Under the pieces are notes generated by a model. It saw only the letters and a list, made by a program, of their open reading frames with translations. It was not told the DNA's origin and ran no database searches. Below are positions 1-9,432 of a stretch of 64,000 bases of DNA, piece by piece. The position numbers were made by a program, and so were the translations under genes. This DNA is from Pseudomonas sp. RSB 5.4 (lineage in GTDB: Bacteria; Pseudomonadota; Gammaproteobacteria; Pseudomonadales; Pseudomonadaceae): contig NZ_CP146986.1 in NCBI RefSeq assembly GCF_037126175.1, positions 1,516,501-1,580,500 of the forward strand, written 5' to 3'. Each line of letters starts with the position of its first letter. The stretch's first letter is position 1.

Positions 1-36
1 GGGCCAGTCGTCGAACACTTCATGATGATCAAGTGA
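1..36 (+). CDS. kdpA: KdpA C-terminal end (partial)
   Basis: The first 11 codons and stop of a gene that begins before the window. The tail reads [11 protein letters not shown] and ends in TGA ten bases before the kdpB start. KdpA is the K+-conducting membrane subunit of the KdpFABC pump; the assignment rests on its position directly before kdpB in the invariant kdpA-B-C order and on a hydrophobic, lysine-ended tail. Confidence 0.75.
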   Translation, partial: GPVVEHFMMIK

Positions 37-46
37 GACCACGGCC

Positions 47-2125
47 ATGACTCGCAAATCGTTCTCCTTGTTCGACCCGACACTGCTGGCCCCGGCCATG
101 GTCGAGTCCCTGCGTAAACTCAGTCCGAAAATCCAGTGGCGCAACCCGGTGATGTTCGTCGTCTACATCGGCGCGATTATCACCACTGCCCTGTGGGTTC
201 AGGCTCTGCGCGGCCACGGTGAGGCCGGCAGCGGTTTCATCCTCGCCATCGCCCTGTGGCTGTGGTTCACCGTATTGTTCGCCAACTTCGCTGAAGCCCT
301 GGCCGAAGGCCGCAGCAAGGCGCAAGCGGCGTCCCTGCGTAACCTGAAAAAGGAAACCTGGGCGAAGAAACTGCGCGAACCGCGCTACGGTTCCGAATGG
401 CAATTGGCGCAATCAAGCGATCTGCGCAAAGGCGATATGGTGCTGGTGGAGGCCGGCGATCTGGCCGACTCGATGATCCCCGCCGACGGTGAGGTGATCG
501 AAGGCGCAGCCTCGGTGGATGAGTCAGCCATTACGGGTGAGTCGGCCCCGGTGATCCGCGAATGTGGCGGCGACTTCTCCGCTGTCACCGGCGGCACCCG
601 GGTGCTCTCGGACTGGATCGTCGTACGCGTGACCGCCGACCCCGGCGAAACCTTTGTTGATCGCATGATCGCCATGGTCGAAAACGCCAAGCGACAAAAG
701 ACCCCCAATGAAATCGCCCTGTCGATCCTGCTGGTGGCGCTGACCATCGTGTTCCTCGGCGTGACGGTAACGCTGCTGCCCTTCTCGCTGTACAGCGTTG
801 CGGTGGCGAAGTCCGGCGTGCCAGTGTCGATAACGGTGCTGATCTCGCTGCTGGTCTGCCTGATTCCCACCACCATTGCCGGACTACTGTCGGCCGTGGG
901 CGTGGCGGGCATGAGCCGCATGATGGAGGCCAACGTGATTGCCACCTCCGGGCGCGCCGTGGAAGCCGCCGGTGATGTCGATGTATTGATGCTCGATAAA
1001 ACTGGCACCATCACCCTGGGCAACCGCCATGCCTCGGCGTTCCTGCCGGCGCCGGGCGTCAAGGAAGCGGATCTGGTCGATGTGGCCCAGTTGGCTTCGC
1101 TGGCCGATGAAACCCCGGAAGGACGCAGCATCGTGGTGCTGGCCAAACAGCGCTTCAACCTGCGTGAACGGGACATCGCCGCCCTCGACGCGCACTTCGT
1201 ACACTTTTCTGCACAGACCTGCATGAGCGGCGTCGACCTCGGCGAGCGGCAACTGCGCAAAGGCGCTGGCGAAGCAGTCCTGCGCCATGTGCAGAGCCTG
1301 GGGGGACACTTTCCCGAAGCGGTGCAATCGATCGTTGAAGAAGTGTCCCGTCGCGGCAGCACACCCTTGGTGGTGGCCGACGGCGCGAAAGTGATGGGCG
1401 TGATCGAACTCAAGGACATCGTCAAGGGCGGCATCAAGGAGCGCTTTGTCGAACTGCGGCGCATGGGCATCAAGACTGTGATGGTCACCGGCGACAACCG
1501 CGTTACCGCAGCAGCCATTGCCGCCGAAGCCGGGGTCGATGACTTTCTTGCCGAAGCCACGCCCGAGCAGAAACTCGAACTGATCCGCCGCTATCAGGCT
1601 GAAGGCCGGTTGGTGGCCATGACCGGCGACGGCACCAACGACGCGCCGGCACTGGCGCAGGCCGACGTTGCCGTGGCGATGAACTCCGGAACACAAGCGG
1701 CGAAGGAAGCCGGGAACATGGTCGATCTGGACAGTAACCCGACCAAATTGATTGAGGTGGTGGAAACCGGCAAGCAGATGCTGATGACACGGGGTTCGCT
1801 GACGACCTTCTCGATTGCCAACGACATCGCCAAGTATTTCGCTATCGTCCCCGCCGCGTTTGTCACCACCTACCCGCAGCTCGCCGCGCTGAACATCATG
1901 GGGCTGACCAGCCCGAATTCGGCGGTGCTGTCGGCGGTGATCTTCAACGCGCTGATCATCATTTTCCTGATTCCGCTGGCCCTCAAAGGCGTGAAGTACC
2001 GCCCGGTCGGTGCGGCCCTGTTGTTGCGCCGCAACCTGCTGATCTATGGGCTGGGTGGCGTGATCGTGCCCTTCATCGGCATCAAGTTCATCGACATGGC
2101 GCTGGCCGCCGTCGGCCTGGTTTAA
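47..2125 (+). CDS. kdpB: Potassium-transporting P-type ATPase, B subunit
   Basis: KdpB is the catalytic P-type ATPase subunit of the KdpFABC high-affinity K+ pump in the inner membrane; it hydrolyses ATP to drive K+ through KdpA. The 692-residue length is usual for the family. The TGES motif of the actuator domain lies near residue 162, the phosphorylation motif DKTGTIT with its aspartate near 317, and the hinge motif GDGTND near 527. Hydrophobic segments lie near residues 35-85, 220-290 and 590-690. It starts 10 bases after kdpA stops and is followed 15 bases later by kdpC. Expression is expected under KdpDE control from a promoter outside the window. Confidence 0.97.
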   Translation: MTRKSFSLFDPTLLAPAMVESLRKLSPKIQWRNPVMFVVYIGAIITTALWVQALRGHGEAGSGFILAIALWLWFTVLFANFAEALAEGRSKAQAASLRNLKKETWAKKLREPRYGSEWQLAQSSDLRKGDMVLVEAGDLADSMIPADGEVIEGAASVDESAITGESAPVIRECGGDFSAVTGGTRVLSDWIVVRVTADPGETFVDRMIAMVENAKRQKTPNEIALSILLVALTIVFLGVTVTLLPFSLYSVAVAKSGVPVSITVLISLLVCLIPTTIAGLLSAVGVAGMSRMMEANVIATSGRAVEAAGDVDVLMLDKTGTITLGNRHASAFLPAPGVKEADLVDVAQLASLADETPEGRSIVVLAKQRFNLRERDIAALDAHFVHFSAQTCMSGVDLGERQLRKGAGEAVLRHVQSLGGHFPEAVQSIVEEVSRRGSTPLVVADGAKVMGVIELKDIVKGGIKERFVELRRMGIKTVMVTGDNRVTAAAIAAEAGVDDFLAEATPEQKLELIRRYQAEGRLVAMTGDGTNDAPALAQADVAVAMNSGTQAAKEAGNMVDLDSNPTKLIEVVETGKQMLMTRGSLTTFSIANDIAKYFAIVPAAFVTTYPQLAALNIMGLTSPNSAVLSAVIFNALIIIFLIPLALKGVKYRPVGAALLLRRNLLIYGLGGVIVPFIGIKFIDMALAAVGLV

Positions 2126-2140
2126 GCGAGGATTACTGTC

Positions 2141-2713
2141 ATGACATCTCTACTGCGTCCAGCGTTGACCTTGTTGATTGCGCTGTCACTGATCACCGGC
2201 CTGGCTTATCCGCTGCTGACCACGGGCATCGCGCAACTGGTTTTTCCAGCGCAAGCCTCTGGCAGCCTGATCGAAAGAGACGGTAAACCCGTGGGTTCGC
2301 TGTTGATCGGTCAAGGCTTCAGTGACCCGAAATACTTCTGGAGCAGACCGTCTGCCACCAGCCCCATGCCGTATAACGCACAGGCCTCGGGCGGCTCCAA
2401 TCTGGGGCCACTGAATCCGGCATTGATGGACGCGGTGAAAGGCCGGATCGACGCCCTGCACGCCGCCGATCCGGGCAATACCGCGACGATCCCCGCCGAC
2501 CTGGTCTACAGTTCCGCCAGTGGGCTGGATCCGCACATCAGCATTGCCGCCGCAAAGTATCAGGCGAACCGGATTGCACGGGCGCGCAACCTGCCCATTG
2601 CACGGGTTGATCAGTTGATCGCTGAACAGTCGGAAACCCCGCTCCTCGGATTTCTCGGCGAACCACGGGTCAATGTCCTCGCTCTGAACCTGGCACTCGA
2701 CGCCGCTCATTGA
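2141..2713 (+). CDS. kdpC: Potassium-transporting ATPase, C subunit
   Basis: KdpC is the single-span periplasmic-facing subunit that stabilises the KdpFABC complex and raises ATP affinity. The protein is 190 residues with one N-terminal membrane segment (about residues 7-29) followed by the conserved stretch around YFWSRPSAT and the [10 protein letters not shown] region near residues 128-137, both characteristic of KdpC. It sits between kdpB and kdpD with short gaps (15 and 13 bases), consistent with one transcript. Confidence 0.96.
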   Translation: MTSLLRPALTLLIALSLITGLAYPLLTTGIAQLVFPAQASGSLIERDGKPVGSLLIGQGFSDPKYFWSRPSATSPMPYNAQASGGSNLGPLNPALMDAVKGRIDALHAADPGNTATIPADLVYSSASGLDPHISIAAAKYQANRIARARNLPIARVDQLIAEQSETPLLGFLGEPRVNVLALNLALDAAH

Positions 2714-2726
2714 ACGCTGACACACG

Positions 2727-5435
2727 GTGAGCCTGATGGCCGACCAACGCCCTGACCCCGACCTGCTGCTGGCGCGGATTCGCGAAGAAGCCGCGCAAGC
2801 CGAACGTGGCCGCTTGAAGATCTTCTTCGGTGCCAGCGCCGGGGTGGGCAAGACTTACGCCATGCTCGCTGCTGCGCATGCGGTCAAACTGCAGGACAGC
2901 AAAGTGCTGATTGGCGTGATCGAAACCCACGGTCGCGCCGACACTGAGGCACTGACCGAAGGGCTTGATCGGCTGCCGCTCAAACAGGTTGTCGATAAGC
3001 AGCGTACCGTCACCGAGTTCGACCTGGATGCTGCACTTGAGCGTCATCCCCGGTTGATCCTGATTGACGAACTGGCTCACTCCAACGTGGTCGGTTCCCG
3101 TCATCCAAAACGCTGGCAGGACGTTGAGGAGTTGCTGAGCGCCGGGATCGATGTCTGGTCAACCATGAACGTCCAGCACCTGGAAAGCCTCAACGACATT
3201 GTTGGCGGCATCACTGGCATTCGTGTCTGGGAGACCGTGCCCGACCATGTCTTCGACAACGCCGACGAAGTGGTCATCGTCGACTTGCCGCCCGATGATC
3301 TGTTGCAGCGCTTGAAAGAAGGCAAGGTGTACCTGCCGCAACAGGCCGAGCGCGCGGTGCAGAACTTTTTTCGCAAAGGCAACCTGATTGCCCTGCGTGA
3401 ACTGGCTTTGCGTCGCACGGCTGACCGCGTCGACAGCGACATGCTGCAGTACCGCCAAAGCAGTTCGGTGAAACCGGTCTGGGGCACGCGCGACTCATTG
3501 CTCGCCTGCGTGAGCCCGCATGAACAGGCCGAGAAAATCATTCGTTCAACGGCCCGTCTGGCGGCTCAGCTGAGTGTGCCGTGGCACGCCGTGACCGTCG
3601 AAACGCCTGTCTTGCAGCGCCTGCCCGAGACCAAGCGGCGGCGGATGCTGGCAACGCTGAAGCTGGCACAGGAGATGGGCGCGCAGATCGCCACGCTGGC
3701 CGGTCAGGACATCGCCGAAACACTGGTCAAATATGCCCGGCAGTACAACCTCTCGAAAGTCGTGGTGGGCCGCGACGAACATCCTCAGCGGCGACTCTGG
3801 CGCAAAGCGCTGGCCGAGCGCATCGGTGAGCTGGGCGCTGACTTTGATGTGATTCAAATCTCGCTTCCGGCCAACCGACACGCGCCAACCGAGACTCGCA
3901 CCCAGACCGGCAGCGGCCCTGTCGTCTGGCGCGACTATGCCTGGAGCGTGCTGATCTGCGCGGCGACGACTGTGATTGCGTTGCCCATGCTGCATGTGTT
4001 CGAGCAAGCCAATATCGTCATGGTCTTCCTGCTCGCGGTGGTCGCGGTGGCGGTTCGCCTGGGGCGCGGCCCGGCGATTCTGGCGGCGTTTGTTTCGGTG
4101 GCTTCGTTCGACTTTTTCTTTGTCGCGCCGCGCTTTTCGTTCGCCTTCGCTGACGCTCAATATCTGGTGACCTTCAGCGTCATGCTCGTCGTAGCCCTGG
4201 TCATCGGCCAGATGACTGCGGGCCTGACGTATCAGGCGCGGGTTGCGCAGCGACGCGAAGACCGGATGCGTGCGCTGTATGACATGTCGCGCTTGTTGTC
4301 GGCAGCACTGATGACCGAACAAGTTGCCGAGATCGGCGCGCGATTTCTCTCCGCCGAATTCGGCGCCCGCTCGGCACTGCTGGTCGCCGATGACCACGAC
4401 AAGCTGGCGGCACCGCTGATCACCGGGGAGGCGCCACTGGTGGACGTTGCGATCGCCCAGTGGTCATTCGACAAATCCGAACCTGCCGGGTACGGCACCG
4501 ACACCCTGCCCTCCAGCCCGACCCTGTACCTGCCACTCTCGGCGCCCATGCGCGTACGCGGGGTGCTGGCGGTGCAACCGCGCGATACCACGCGACTGGT
4601 GGTACCGGAGCAGCGACGACTGCTCGACACCTGCGCCTCCCTGCTGGCGATTTCGCTGGAGCGCATTCACTACATTCACGTCGCCCAGGACACCACGGTG
4701 CAAATGGAGTCCGAACGGCTGCGCAATTCGTTGCTGTCAGCCATCTCTCACGATCTGCGAACCCCGCTTTCGGTGATGGTCGGGTTGGCCGAAGCGCTCA
4801 AGCTGACTCATCCGCCCCTGCCCGCCGAAGCGGCCGAGATCGCCAGCGCCGTGGGCGAATCGGCGCTGCGCATGAATACGCTGGTCAACAACCTGCTGGA
4901 CATGGCCCGCCTCGAGTCTGGCAAGGTCCAGTTGAATCGCCAGTGGCAGCTGATTGAAGACGTGGTCGGTAGCGCGCTGCGAGCCATTGCGCCGACGCTT
5001 GGCGAACGGTCGGTGCACGTCGCACTGGACGACGATCTGCCCCCCGTATTCATCGATGCGGTGCTGATCGAGCGCATCCTGATCAACCTGATCGAGAACG
5101 CCATCAAATACACTCCGAGCAACACCCCAATCGATCTGGGGGCCAGGGCCACGTCAGATCACTTCGAGCTTTGGGTGGCCGACAAGGGGCCGGGCTTGCC
5201 CTACGGCCACGAAGAGGACATTTTCAACAAATTCATGCGCGGCAAAAAAGAAAGTGCGATCCCCGGTGTCGGTTTGGGCCTGGCCATCTGCAGGGCCGTT
5301 GCGCACGCCCATGGCGGGACGATCGAAGGCGTGACGCGGCCTGAAGGCGGAGCCTGTTTTACCTTGCGCCTGCCCCTTGAAACGCCGCCGGATATCGAAA
5401 CCCTTGCGCAACGCAGTGACGAGGAGCAGCCATGA
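2727..5435 (+). CDS. kdpD: Osmosensitive K+ channel sensor histidine kinase KdpD
   Basis: KdpD senses low K+ or ionic stress and phosphorylates KdpE. Domains in order: the N-terminal KdpD domain with Walker A GASAGVGKT near residue 35, a universal-stress-protein-like domain (about 250-375), four transmembrane helices (about 400-500), a GAF-like region, then HisKA with the phospho-acceptor histidine in SHDLRTP at about residue 675 and a HATPase domain with GVGLGLAI near 845. I kept the GTG at 2727; an ATG three codons later is an alternative start. The last four bases overlap the start of kdpE (ATGA), indicating translational coupling. Confidence 0.96.
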   Translation: MSLMADQRPDPDLLLARIREEAAQAERGRLKIFFGASAGVGKTYAMLAAAHAVKLQDSKVLIGVIETHGRADTEALTEGLDRLPLKQVVDKQRTVTEFDLDAALERHPRLILIDELAHSNVVGSRHPKRWQDVEELLSAGIDVWSTMNVQHLESLNDIVGGITGIRVWETVPDHVFDNADEVVIVDLPPDDLLQRLKEGKVYLPQQAERAVQNFFRKGNLIALRELALRRTADRVDSDMLQYRQSSSVKPVWGTRDSLLACVSPHEQAEKIIRSTARLAAQLSVPWHAVTVETPVLQRLPETKRRRMLATLKLAQEMGAQIATLAGQDIAETLVKYARQYNLSKVVVGRDEHPQRRLWRKALAERIGELGADFDVIQISLPANRHAPTETRTQTGSGPVVWRDYAWSVLICAATTVIALPMLHVFEQANIVMVFLLAVVAVAVRLGRGPAILAAFVSVASFDFFFVAPRFSFAFADAQYLVTFSVMLVVALVIGQMTAGLTYQARVAQRREDRMRALYDMSRLLSAALMTEQVAEIGARFLSAEFGARSALLVADDHDKLAAPLITGEAPLVDVAIAQWSFDKSEPAGYGTDTLPSSPTLYLPLSAPMRVRGVLAVQPRDTTRLVVPEQRRLLDTCASLLAISLERIHYIHVAQDTTVQMESERLRNSLLSAISHDLRTPLSVMVGLAEALKLTHPPLPAEAAEIASAVGESALRMNTLVNNLLDMARLESGKVQLNRQWQLIEDVVGSALRAIAPTLGERSVHVALDDDLPPVFIDAVLIERILINLIENAIKYTPSNTPIDLGARATSDHFELWVADKGPGLPYGHEEDIFNKFMRGKKESAIPGVGLGLAICRAVAHAHGGTIEGVTRPEGGACFTLRLPLETPPDIETLAQRSDEEQP

Positions 5436-6121
5436 GCGAATCATTGCCCCGTGTTCTGATCATTGAAGACGAGAAGGAAATACGCCGATTCGTGCGTATG
5501 GCCCTGCAAGCCGAAGGTCTGGAAGTGCATGAGGCCGACACCTTTCACCGAGGTCTCGTCGACGCGGGAACGCGCCGTCCCGATCTGATCGTGCTCGACC
5601 TTGGCTTGCCCGACGGTGACGGTATCGATCTGATTCGCGATGTGCGCAACTGGTCACCGGTGCCCATCATCGTGCTGTCGGCGCGCGGAGCGGAGTCCGA
5701 CAAGATCCTGGCCCTGGACACCGGTGCCGACGATTATCTGGTCAAGCCGTTTGGCACCGGAGAGCTTCTGGCCCGCGTCCGGGCGTTGCTGCGCAGACAA
5801 GCCAAGGATGCCGAAAACAACTCGGTGTTCAGCTTCGGCGAAGTGCGCATCGATGTTGAACGACGTGTCGTCGAACGCAACGGCGCGCCATTGCATCTGA
5901 CCCCGCTGGAATACCGCTTGCTGGTGCATCTGTGCTCGCACCCTGATCGGGTTCTGACCCACCTGCAATTACTGAAGGCGGTATGGGGCCCCTCGCATAC
6001 CACCGACACCCCTTACTTGCGTGTATTCATGGGCGGTTTGCGCAAAAAAGTCGAGGTGGATCCGTCCCAGCCACGGCATCTGGTGACGGAAACAGGGGTG
6101 GGTTATCGCTTTATTCCTTGA
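5432..6121 (+). CDS. kdpE: KDP operon response regulator KdpE
   Basis: An OmpR/PhoB-family regulator of 229 residues that activates kdpFABC when phosphorylated by KdpD. The receiver domain has the acidic pair EDE near residue 11, the phosphorylation site in VLDLGLPDGDG near residue 56 and the conserved lysine in LVKPF near 106. The C-terminal winged helix occupies about residues 130-229. It overlaps kdpD by four bases. The next gene is convergent, so the kdp operon ends here; no clear intrinsic terminator is visible in the 50-base gap. Confidence 0.96.
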   Translation: MSESLPRVLIIEDEKEIRRFVRMALQAEGLEVHEADTFHRGLVDAGTRRPDLIVLDLGLPDGDGIDLIRDVRNWSPVPIIVLSARGAESDKILALDTGADDYLVKPFGTGELLARVRALLRRQAKDAENNSVFSFGEVRIDVERRVVERNGAPLHLTPLEYRLLVHLCSHPDRVLTHLQLLKAVWGPSHTTDTPYLRVFMGGLRKKVEVDPSQPRHLVTETGVGYRFIP

Positions 6122-6171
6122 GAGGGGCCAGTTGCTGATCAGCGATCATTGTGGGGCGTCTGCTTTCTCGC

Positions 6172-7317
6172 TCAGAGCGCCGCATAGACGAGGGATGACA
6201 ACCGGCCAGGGCGCGGATCAATCATCGAATGACTGCCCGACGTCGTGGTGACAAAACCGAAGCTCACTTGCGTTTCGGGATCGGCGAAACTGATCGGGCC
6301 GCCAAGGCCGATATGACCAAAGGTGCCCGGGCCCATTGCGTGGGAAGCTGCGGGGTCGCGTTGCTGCTCCAGCATGCAGCCCAATCCGTAACGCATTGGG
6401 CGCATCCATACCCGATCCATGCCATGACTGTGCTCTCGAGTGAACTCACTGAGCAGTTCGCGACCGATAAAGTTTCCCGCCAGTAATGCACTATAAAAAC
6501 CGGCCAGGCCGTGAGCCGTCCCATGTGCGCATACAGCCGGTTGCCGATAGGCCCACCAGCGCGGGTCACTGGTTCGTCTAGGTACCATTCCGGGGTTGGT
6601 GAAGGCGAATGTCGCGATGTGCGATGGCTCGCTTTTCAGCACTGTTCGCAACGCTTGCGAGTAAGGGTCCCCGACTCGCCCTGTGGCACTGTCGAATCGC
6701 GCGATACGGTGAAAGTGTTTTTCATCCACGCCAAGGTGAACGTCGAGGTCATGGGGATCCAGAATCTCCTCATGGATAAAGACGCATGGATCTCGTCCAT
6801 CCACCCGACGAATCAACTCACCGAGAATCCAGCCGAAGGTGGTGGTGCCGTATCCCAGGTCTGTTCCCGGTTCCCACCAAAGCGGCTCGGCCGCCAGGAC
6901 CTGCACCATATGCTCCCAGTCATACATCCTGGCGTTATGGTCGGGTGCTCGCAGCGCCGGCAGGCCTGCGGTGTGGTTCATTACCTGACGCAAGGTGACC
7001 TTTGCTTTCCCGCTTTGGGCGAACTCAGGCCAGTAACGGGCCACGGGCGCATCCAGCTCCAGCTTGCCCTCCTCGACCAACATCAGAACCGCCACGGCGA
7101 CATAGGGTTTTATGACGCAAAAGGTATTGGCGAGCGTATCGCGGGCCCAAGGCTTCGTGCCCTCCAGATCCGCCATGCCGGCCCAGAGGTCGACAACCAT
7201 TTCTCCGCCCACCTGCACGCAGAGTCCGGCACCACGCTCCTGCGGATCATCAAACATGTCCTCGAAAGCCTGTTTGACCGCTTCGAACGGCTTCGCACAC
7301 ATCCCTTGCGCTCTCAT
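6172..7317 (-). CDS. Beta-lactamase-fold serine hydrolase/esterase with Cys at the nucleophile position
   Basis: A 381-residue member of the class C beta-lactamase-like (EstB/LACTB) hydrolase family, probably cytoplasmic because no signal peptide is seen. The family SxxK motif appears here as C67-V-I-K70: the serine codon position is TGC. The following N-H-T-A-G-L-P block and the W-PGT-LGYG segment that carries the catalytic tyrosine are retained. I chose ATG 7317 because GAGGA lies eight bases before it; a TTG at 7374 would extend the frame without a good ribosome site. The gene follows the desaturase on the same strand with a 53-base gap, so the two may be cotranscribed. A Cys nucleophile would alter or abolish activity. 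Substrate unknown. Confidence 0.85.
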   Translation of the reverse strand: MRAQGMCAKPFEAVKQAFEDMFDDPQERGAGLCVQVGGEMVVDLWAGMADLEGTKPWARDTLANTFCVIKPYVAVAVLMLVEEGKLELDAPVARYWPEFAQSGKAKVTLRQVMNHTAGLPALRAPDHNARMYDWEHMVQVLAAEPLWWEPGTDLGYGTTTFGWILGELIRRVDGRDPCVFIHEEILDPHDLDVHLGVDEKHFHRIARFDSATGRVGDPYSQALRTVLKSEPSHIATFAFTNPGMVPRRTSDPRWWAYRQPAVCAHGTAHGLAGFYSALLAGNFIGRELLSEFTREHSHGMDRVWMRPMRYGLGCMLEQQRDPAASHAMGPGTFGHIGLGGPISFADPETQVSFGFVTTTSGSHSMIDPRPGRLSSLVYAAL

Positions 7318-7370
7318 ATCAGGAATCCTCGTCTTGAAATGCTTCAAACAAATGATGTTTGTGAAGGAAC

Positions 7371-8438
7371 TCAACCACGCGACCGGGTTTGAGAGTGCTC
7401 CATGGAAAAACGATTCGCCCGTTTGTAAGTGCCAAAGTCATTGAATCTGACCCCCGCCTCTGCCATGACCTTATGCGCATAAGGTGCCGTCATCTGACGC
7501 AGATAGAACGGGTCTCGCACAACGAAATGGTGAATGCTGTGAGTGCTGCCGAAGTTGAAGCAGAACATCTGAAACGGCCACAACCACCAAGGGTTCATTA
7601 CCTGTGTTTGCTGTAACGCATTGCGCGGAGCAACGTCACCATAATAGTGCATATTTGAACTAATAAAGAACAGGCAGAACTGCCGTATCATATTTGGCGC
7701 AATAAGGATGACCACTGCACTATTGACGATATTCATTAATTCCAGCGTCGCGGCAGAACTGTAAACTTCCGCCCCCATGATTGACCCAAGTCCGATATAC
7801 AAATGGTAGCCGAGGAATACATGCCAGCATCCCCAATACAACAGACCGAACGGTGTATTGAGTCGAACAATCTTGCCTAACAATCTTACCTTTTGCCGCC
7901 ATCCCGGCGCTAAAATCGCATTTAGAAAACCAAACAGAAATCCATCGATCAGTTTCAATAACCGCAGTATTCCCCAAGGGTTGCCGCTGGTCGTGATCCA
8001 CGCCTCGACATCCGAAGCAGTTCCGGACTCCTTATGATGATGAAAATGCAGATCGCGTCTTAACCAGGGGCTGGGCATTCCCGGCCGGGCCAGCCAGCAC
8101 AAAAACATCATGGCATTATGAGCCAGCGGTTGTTTTCTGAAATAAAGCCGATGGATCAAATCATGTTCGATTTCATGAATGAACGAAGTCAGCAGCGCGT
8201 TGATTAAAATACACGTCCATCCTGGGATGAAACCCTTCAGGTAAAGGCCTCCCGTAACGGCCATCCCCACCAGGGAAAACGCCATGACACTCGCCCCCAG
8301 AGCATTCTGATACTGCAGGAGCGGATAGCGCTTGCGCAGGTAATTTCCGTGTTCGGTAATTCGCCGGGTTACTTCATCAATTTTTTCCTGATCGGTATTC
8401 AGGCGATCAATTTCGATGGCTTTCTTCAAGACATTCAT
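7371..8438 (-). CDS. Membrane di-iron fatty acid desaturase/hydroxylase-type protein
   Basis: A 355-residue integral membrane protein of the fatty acid desaturase/alkane hydroxylase superfamily. Three histidine clusters expected to bind two irons are visible: HEIEHDLIH at residues 88-96, HFHHH at 131-135 and HSIHH at about 300-304. Hydrophobic segments lie near 48-70, 75-90, 180-235 and 245-265. ATG 8438 is preceded by AGAGGA at good spacing. Base composition is AT-richer than the flanking kdp genes, suggesting acquisition. It is divergent from a degenerate resolvase and lies upstream of the hydrolase, so the three may form a module modifying an acyl chain. The exact substrate cannot be read from sequence. 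Confidence 0.85.
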   Translation of the reverse strand: MNVLKKAIEIDRLNTDQEKIDEVTRRITEHGNYLRKRYPLLQYQNALGASVMAFSLVGMAVTGGLYLKGFIPGWTCILINALLTSFIHEIEHDLIHRLYFRKQPLAHNAMMFLCWLARPGMPSPWLRRDLHFHHHKESGTASDVEAWITTSGNPWGILRLLKLIDGFLFGFLNAILAPGWRQKVRLLGKIVRLNTPFGLLYWGCWHVFLGYHLYIGLGSIMGAEVYSSAATLELMNIVNSAVVILIAPNMIRQFCLFFISSNMHYYGDVAPRNALQQTQVMNPWWLWPFQMFCFNFGSTHSIHHFVVRDPFYLRQMTAPYAHKVMAEAGVRFNDFGTYKRANRFSMEHSQTRSRG

Positions 8439-8531
8439 CAATTCATCCTCTGCTTGCGTCGGGGTATTGCCAGCCTCGTCAAGCCGGACAAATCAGTGGT
8501 TTGAACGCTAAAAACCAGGCATTCAAGTTAG

Positions 8532-8549
8532 GTGCGCGAGTTCGCGCAC
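8532..8549. promoter_or_regulatory. Perfect inverted repeat upstream of the desaturase gene
   Basis: GTGCGCGA and TCGCGCAC are exact reverse complements separated by two bases, centred about 100 bases before the desaturase start. This is a candidate operator. The binding protein is unknown; the adjacent resolvase-like protein is one possibility. Confidence 0.4.
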
Positions 8550-8707
8550 TTCATTCAAGAGATGCGAAGCCGACTGTTTTCAAAAAAATTGCTAGAATCA
8601 TTCCAGGCTTCAAAATAATAAGGTAAGTTCAGGTCTTTGCAACTGTGTATTTTGGGCGGGTTCAGCGTTACAGTTATTTGTGTAAGGAATTAATAATTTA
8701 GTTACAG

Positions 8708-8717
8708 CTTGTACAAG
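8708..8717. promoter_or_regulatory. Palindrome CTTGTACAAG upstream of the resolvase-like gene
   Basis: A perfect 10-base palindrome 40 bases before the start codon at 8757, followed by a related CGTACAAG at 8731-8738. It could be an autoregulatory site. The spacing (15 bases between TGTACA and CGTACA) does not match the LitR/PplR direct repeat seen at 12948. Confidence 0.35.
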
Positions 8718-8756
8718 TTCAGAAGGACTGCGTACAAGTATTGCCAAGGAGGCACC

Positions 8757-9398
8757 ATGAGACTGCACCGCATCAGATATTTCCGGCTTTCTCTAGCAAA
8801 TTCCAAGGACACGTTAGAGAAACTAACGAGCCAAGATGTATTTGACGCAGCGTTTTGCGATAACGCAGCAGACAATGGCGTGAATCGCGCAGGCCTTGAA
8901 AGGCTGATTCGCTACATACAATGCGGGGACACTGTGGTAGTGGACAGCATGGCATCGCTCACTACCAGTACCGAGCAACTGTGCACCATCATTCGCCGGT
9001 TGATTGAAAAGCAGGTAACGCTGGAGTTTCTTCAAGAAAACCTGATTTTCCGGCACGACTGCCTTGAAGTTGTGGAACCCATCATTACGGTAATGGAGCG
9101 GCTCGCAGAGTTTGAGCGCAATGCGACGAGGGAAAAGCAGGCAGCAGGAATTGCCACCGCAAAGATTCGCGGATCCTACAGAGGTCGCAAGAAAAAACTG
9201 TCTGACAATCAGGTTGTCAGCTTAATTCACCGAGCCCGCGCCGGAGAAAGTAAATCCAAATTGGCGCGTGACTTTGATATCAGCCGGCAGACGCTTTATC
9301 GGTACTTGAATTCCATTCACAACGGTTCAGACGGTCGTCAGCGTATTGCAACTGAGGACAGAGATCATGGCGAAGCCGACCACTCGGCCTGCTCGTAA
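8757..9398 (+). CDS. Resolvase/invertase-family protein with degenerate catalytic motif
   Basis: A 213-residue protein with small serine recombinase architecture. The N-terminal catalytic domain keeps the R-L-S motif (S12 at the nucleophile position). The hallmark D-R-L-x-R-S motif is replaced by D-S-M-A-S-L at residues 63-68, so the usual catalytic arginines are absent. The E-helix segment [11 protein letters not shown] (about 118-128) and the C-terminal helix-turn-helix [19 protein letters not shown] (about 166-184) are well kept. ATG 8757 follows AAGGAGG. DNA binding appears likely while recombination seems unlikely, so it may act as a regulator of the divergent desaturase (inference). No inverted-repeat crossover sites or invertible segment were noticed beside it. 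Confidence 0.75.
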   Translation: MRLHRIRYFRLSLANSKDTLEKLTSQDVFDAAFCDNAADNGVNRAGLERLIRYIQCGDTVVVDSMASLTTSTEQLCTIIRRLIEKQVTLEFLQENLIFRHDCLEVVEPIITVMERLAEFERNATREKQAAGIATAKIRGSYRGRKKKLSDNQVVSLIHRARAGESKSKLARDFDISRQTLYRYLNSIHNGSDGRQRIATEDRDHGEADHSACS

Positions 9399-9432
9399 CG
9401 ATGCAGGCGTGCGCGTGGCTAAATCGCTATAA
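9367..9432 (+). CDS. Possible 21-residue ORF overlapping the resolvase 3' end
   Basis: An ATG at 9367 with GAGGA upstream opens a short basic frame beginning [12 protein letters not shown] and ending at TAA 9430-9432. It overlaps the resolvase-like gene and just reaches the end of the convergent TetR gene. It may be the surviving start of a truncated gene or simply chance. Confidence 0.2.
   Translation: MAKPTTRPARNDAGVRVAKSL

Larger units (their letters stand above)
8439..8756. other. AT-rich divergent intergenic region of desaturase and resolvase-like gene
   Basis: About 318 bases without a gene separating two divergent start codons. It contains a perfect inverted repeat (8532-8549), a perfect palindrome CTTGTACAAG (8708-8717), another CGTACA element at 8731-8736 and a strong AAGGAGG ribosome site for the resolvase-like gene. 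It is markedly AT-rich between about 8575 and 8740. The arrangement is that of a shared regulatory region. Confidence 0.6.

Noticed and set aside
7318..7374. A longer start (TTG 7374) for the beta-lactamase-fold gene
   Set aside because: No ribosome site, and the added residues do not resemble the family; ATG 7317 has GAGGA at the right distance.
8710..8736. A LitR/PplR light box before the resolvase-like gene
   Set aside because: TGTACA and CGTACA are present but 15 bases apart instead of 12, and the second hexamer is imperfect.
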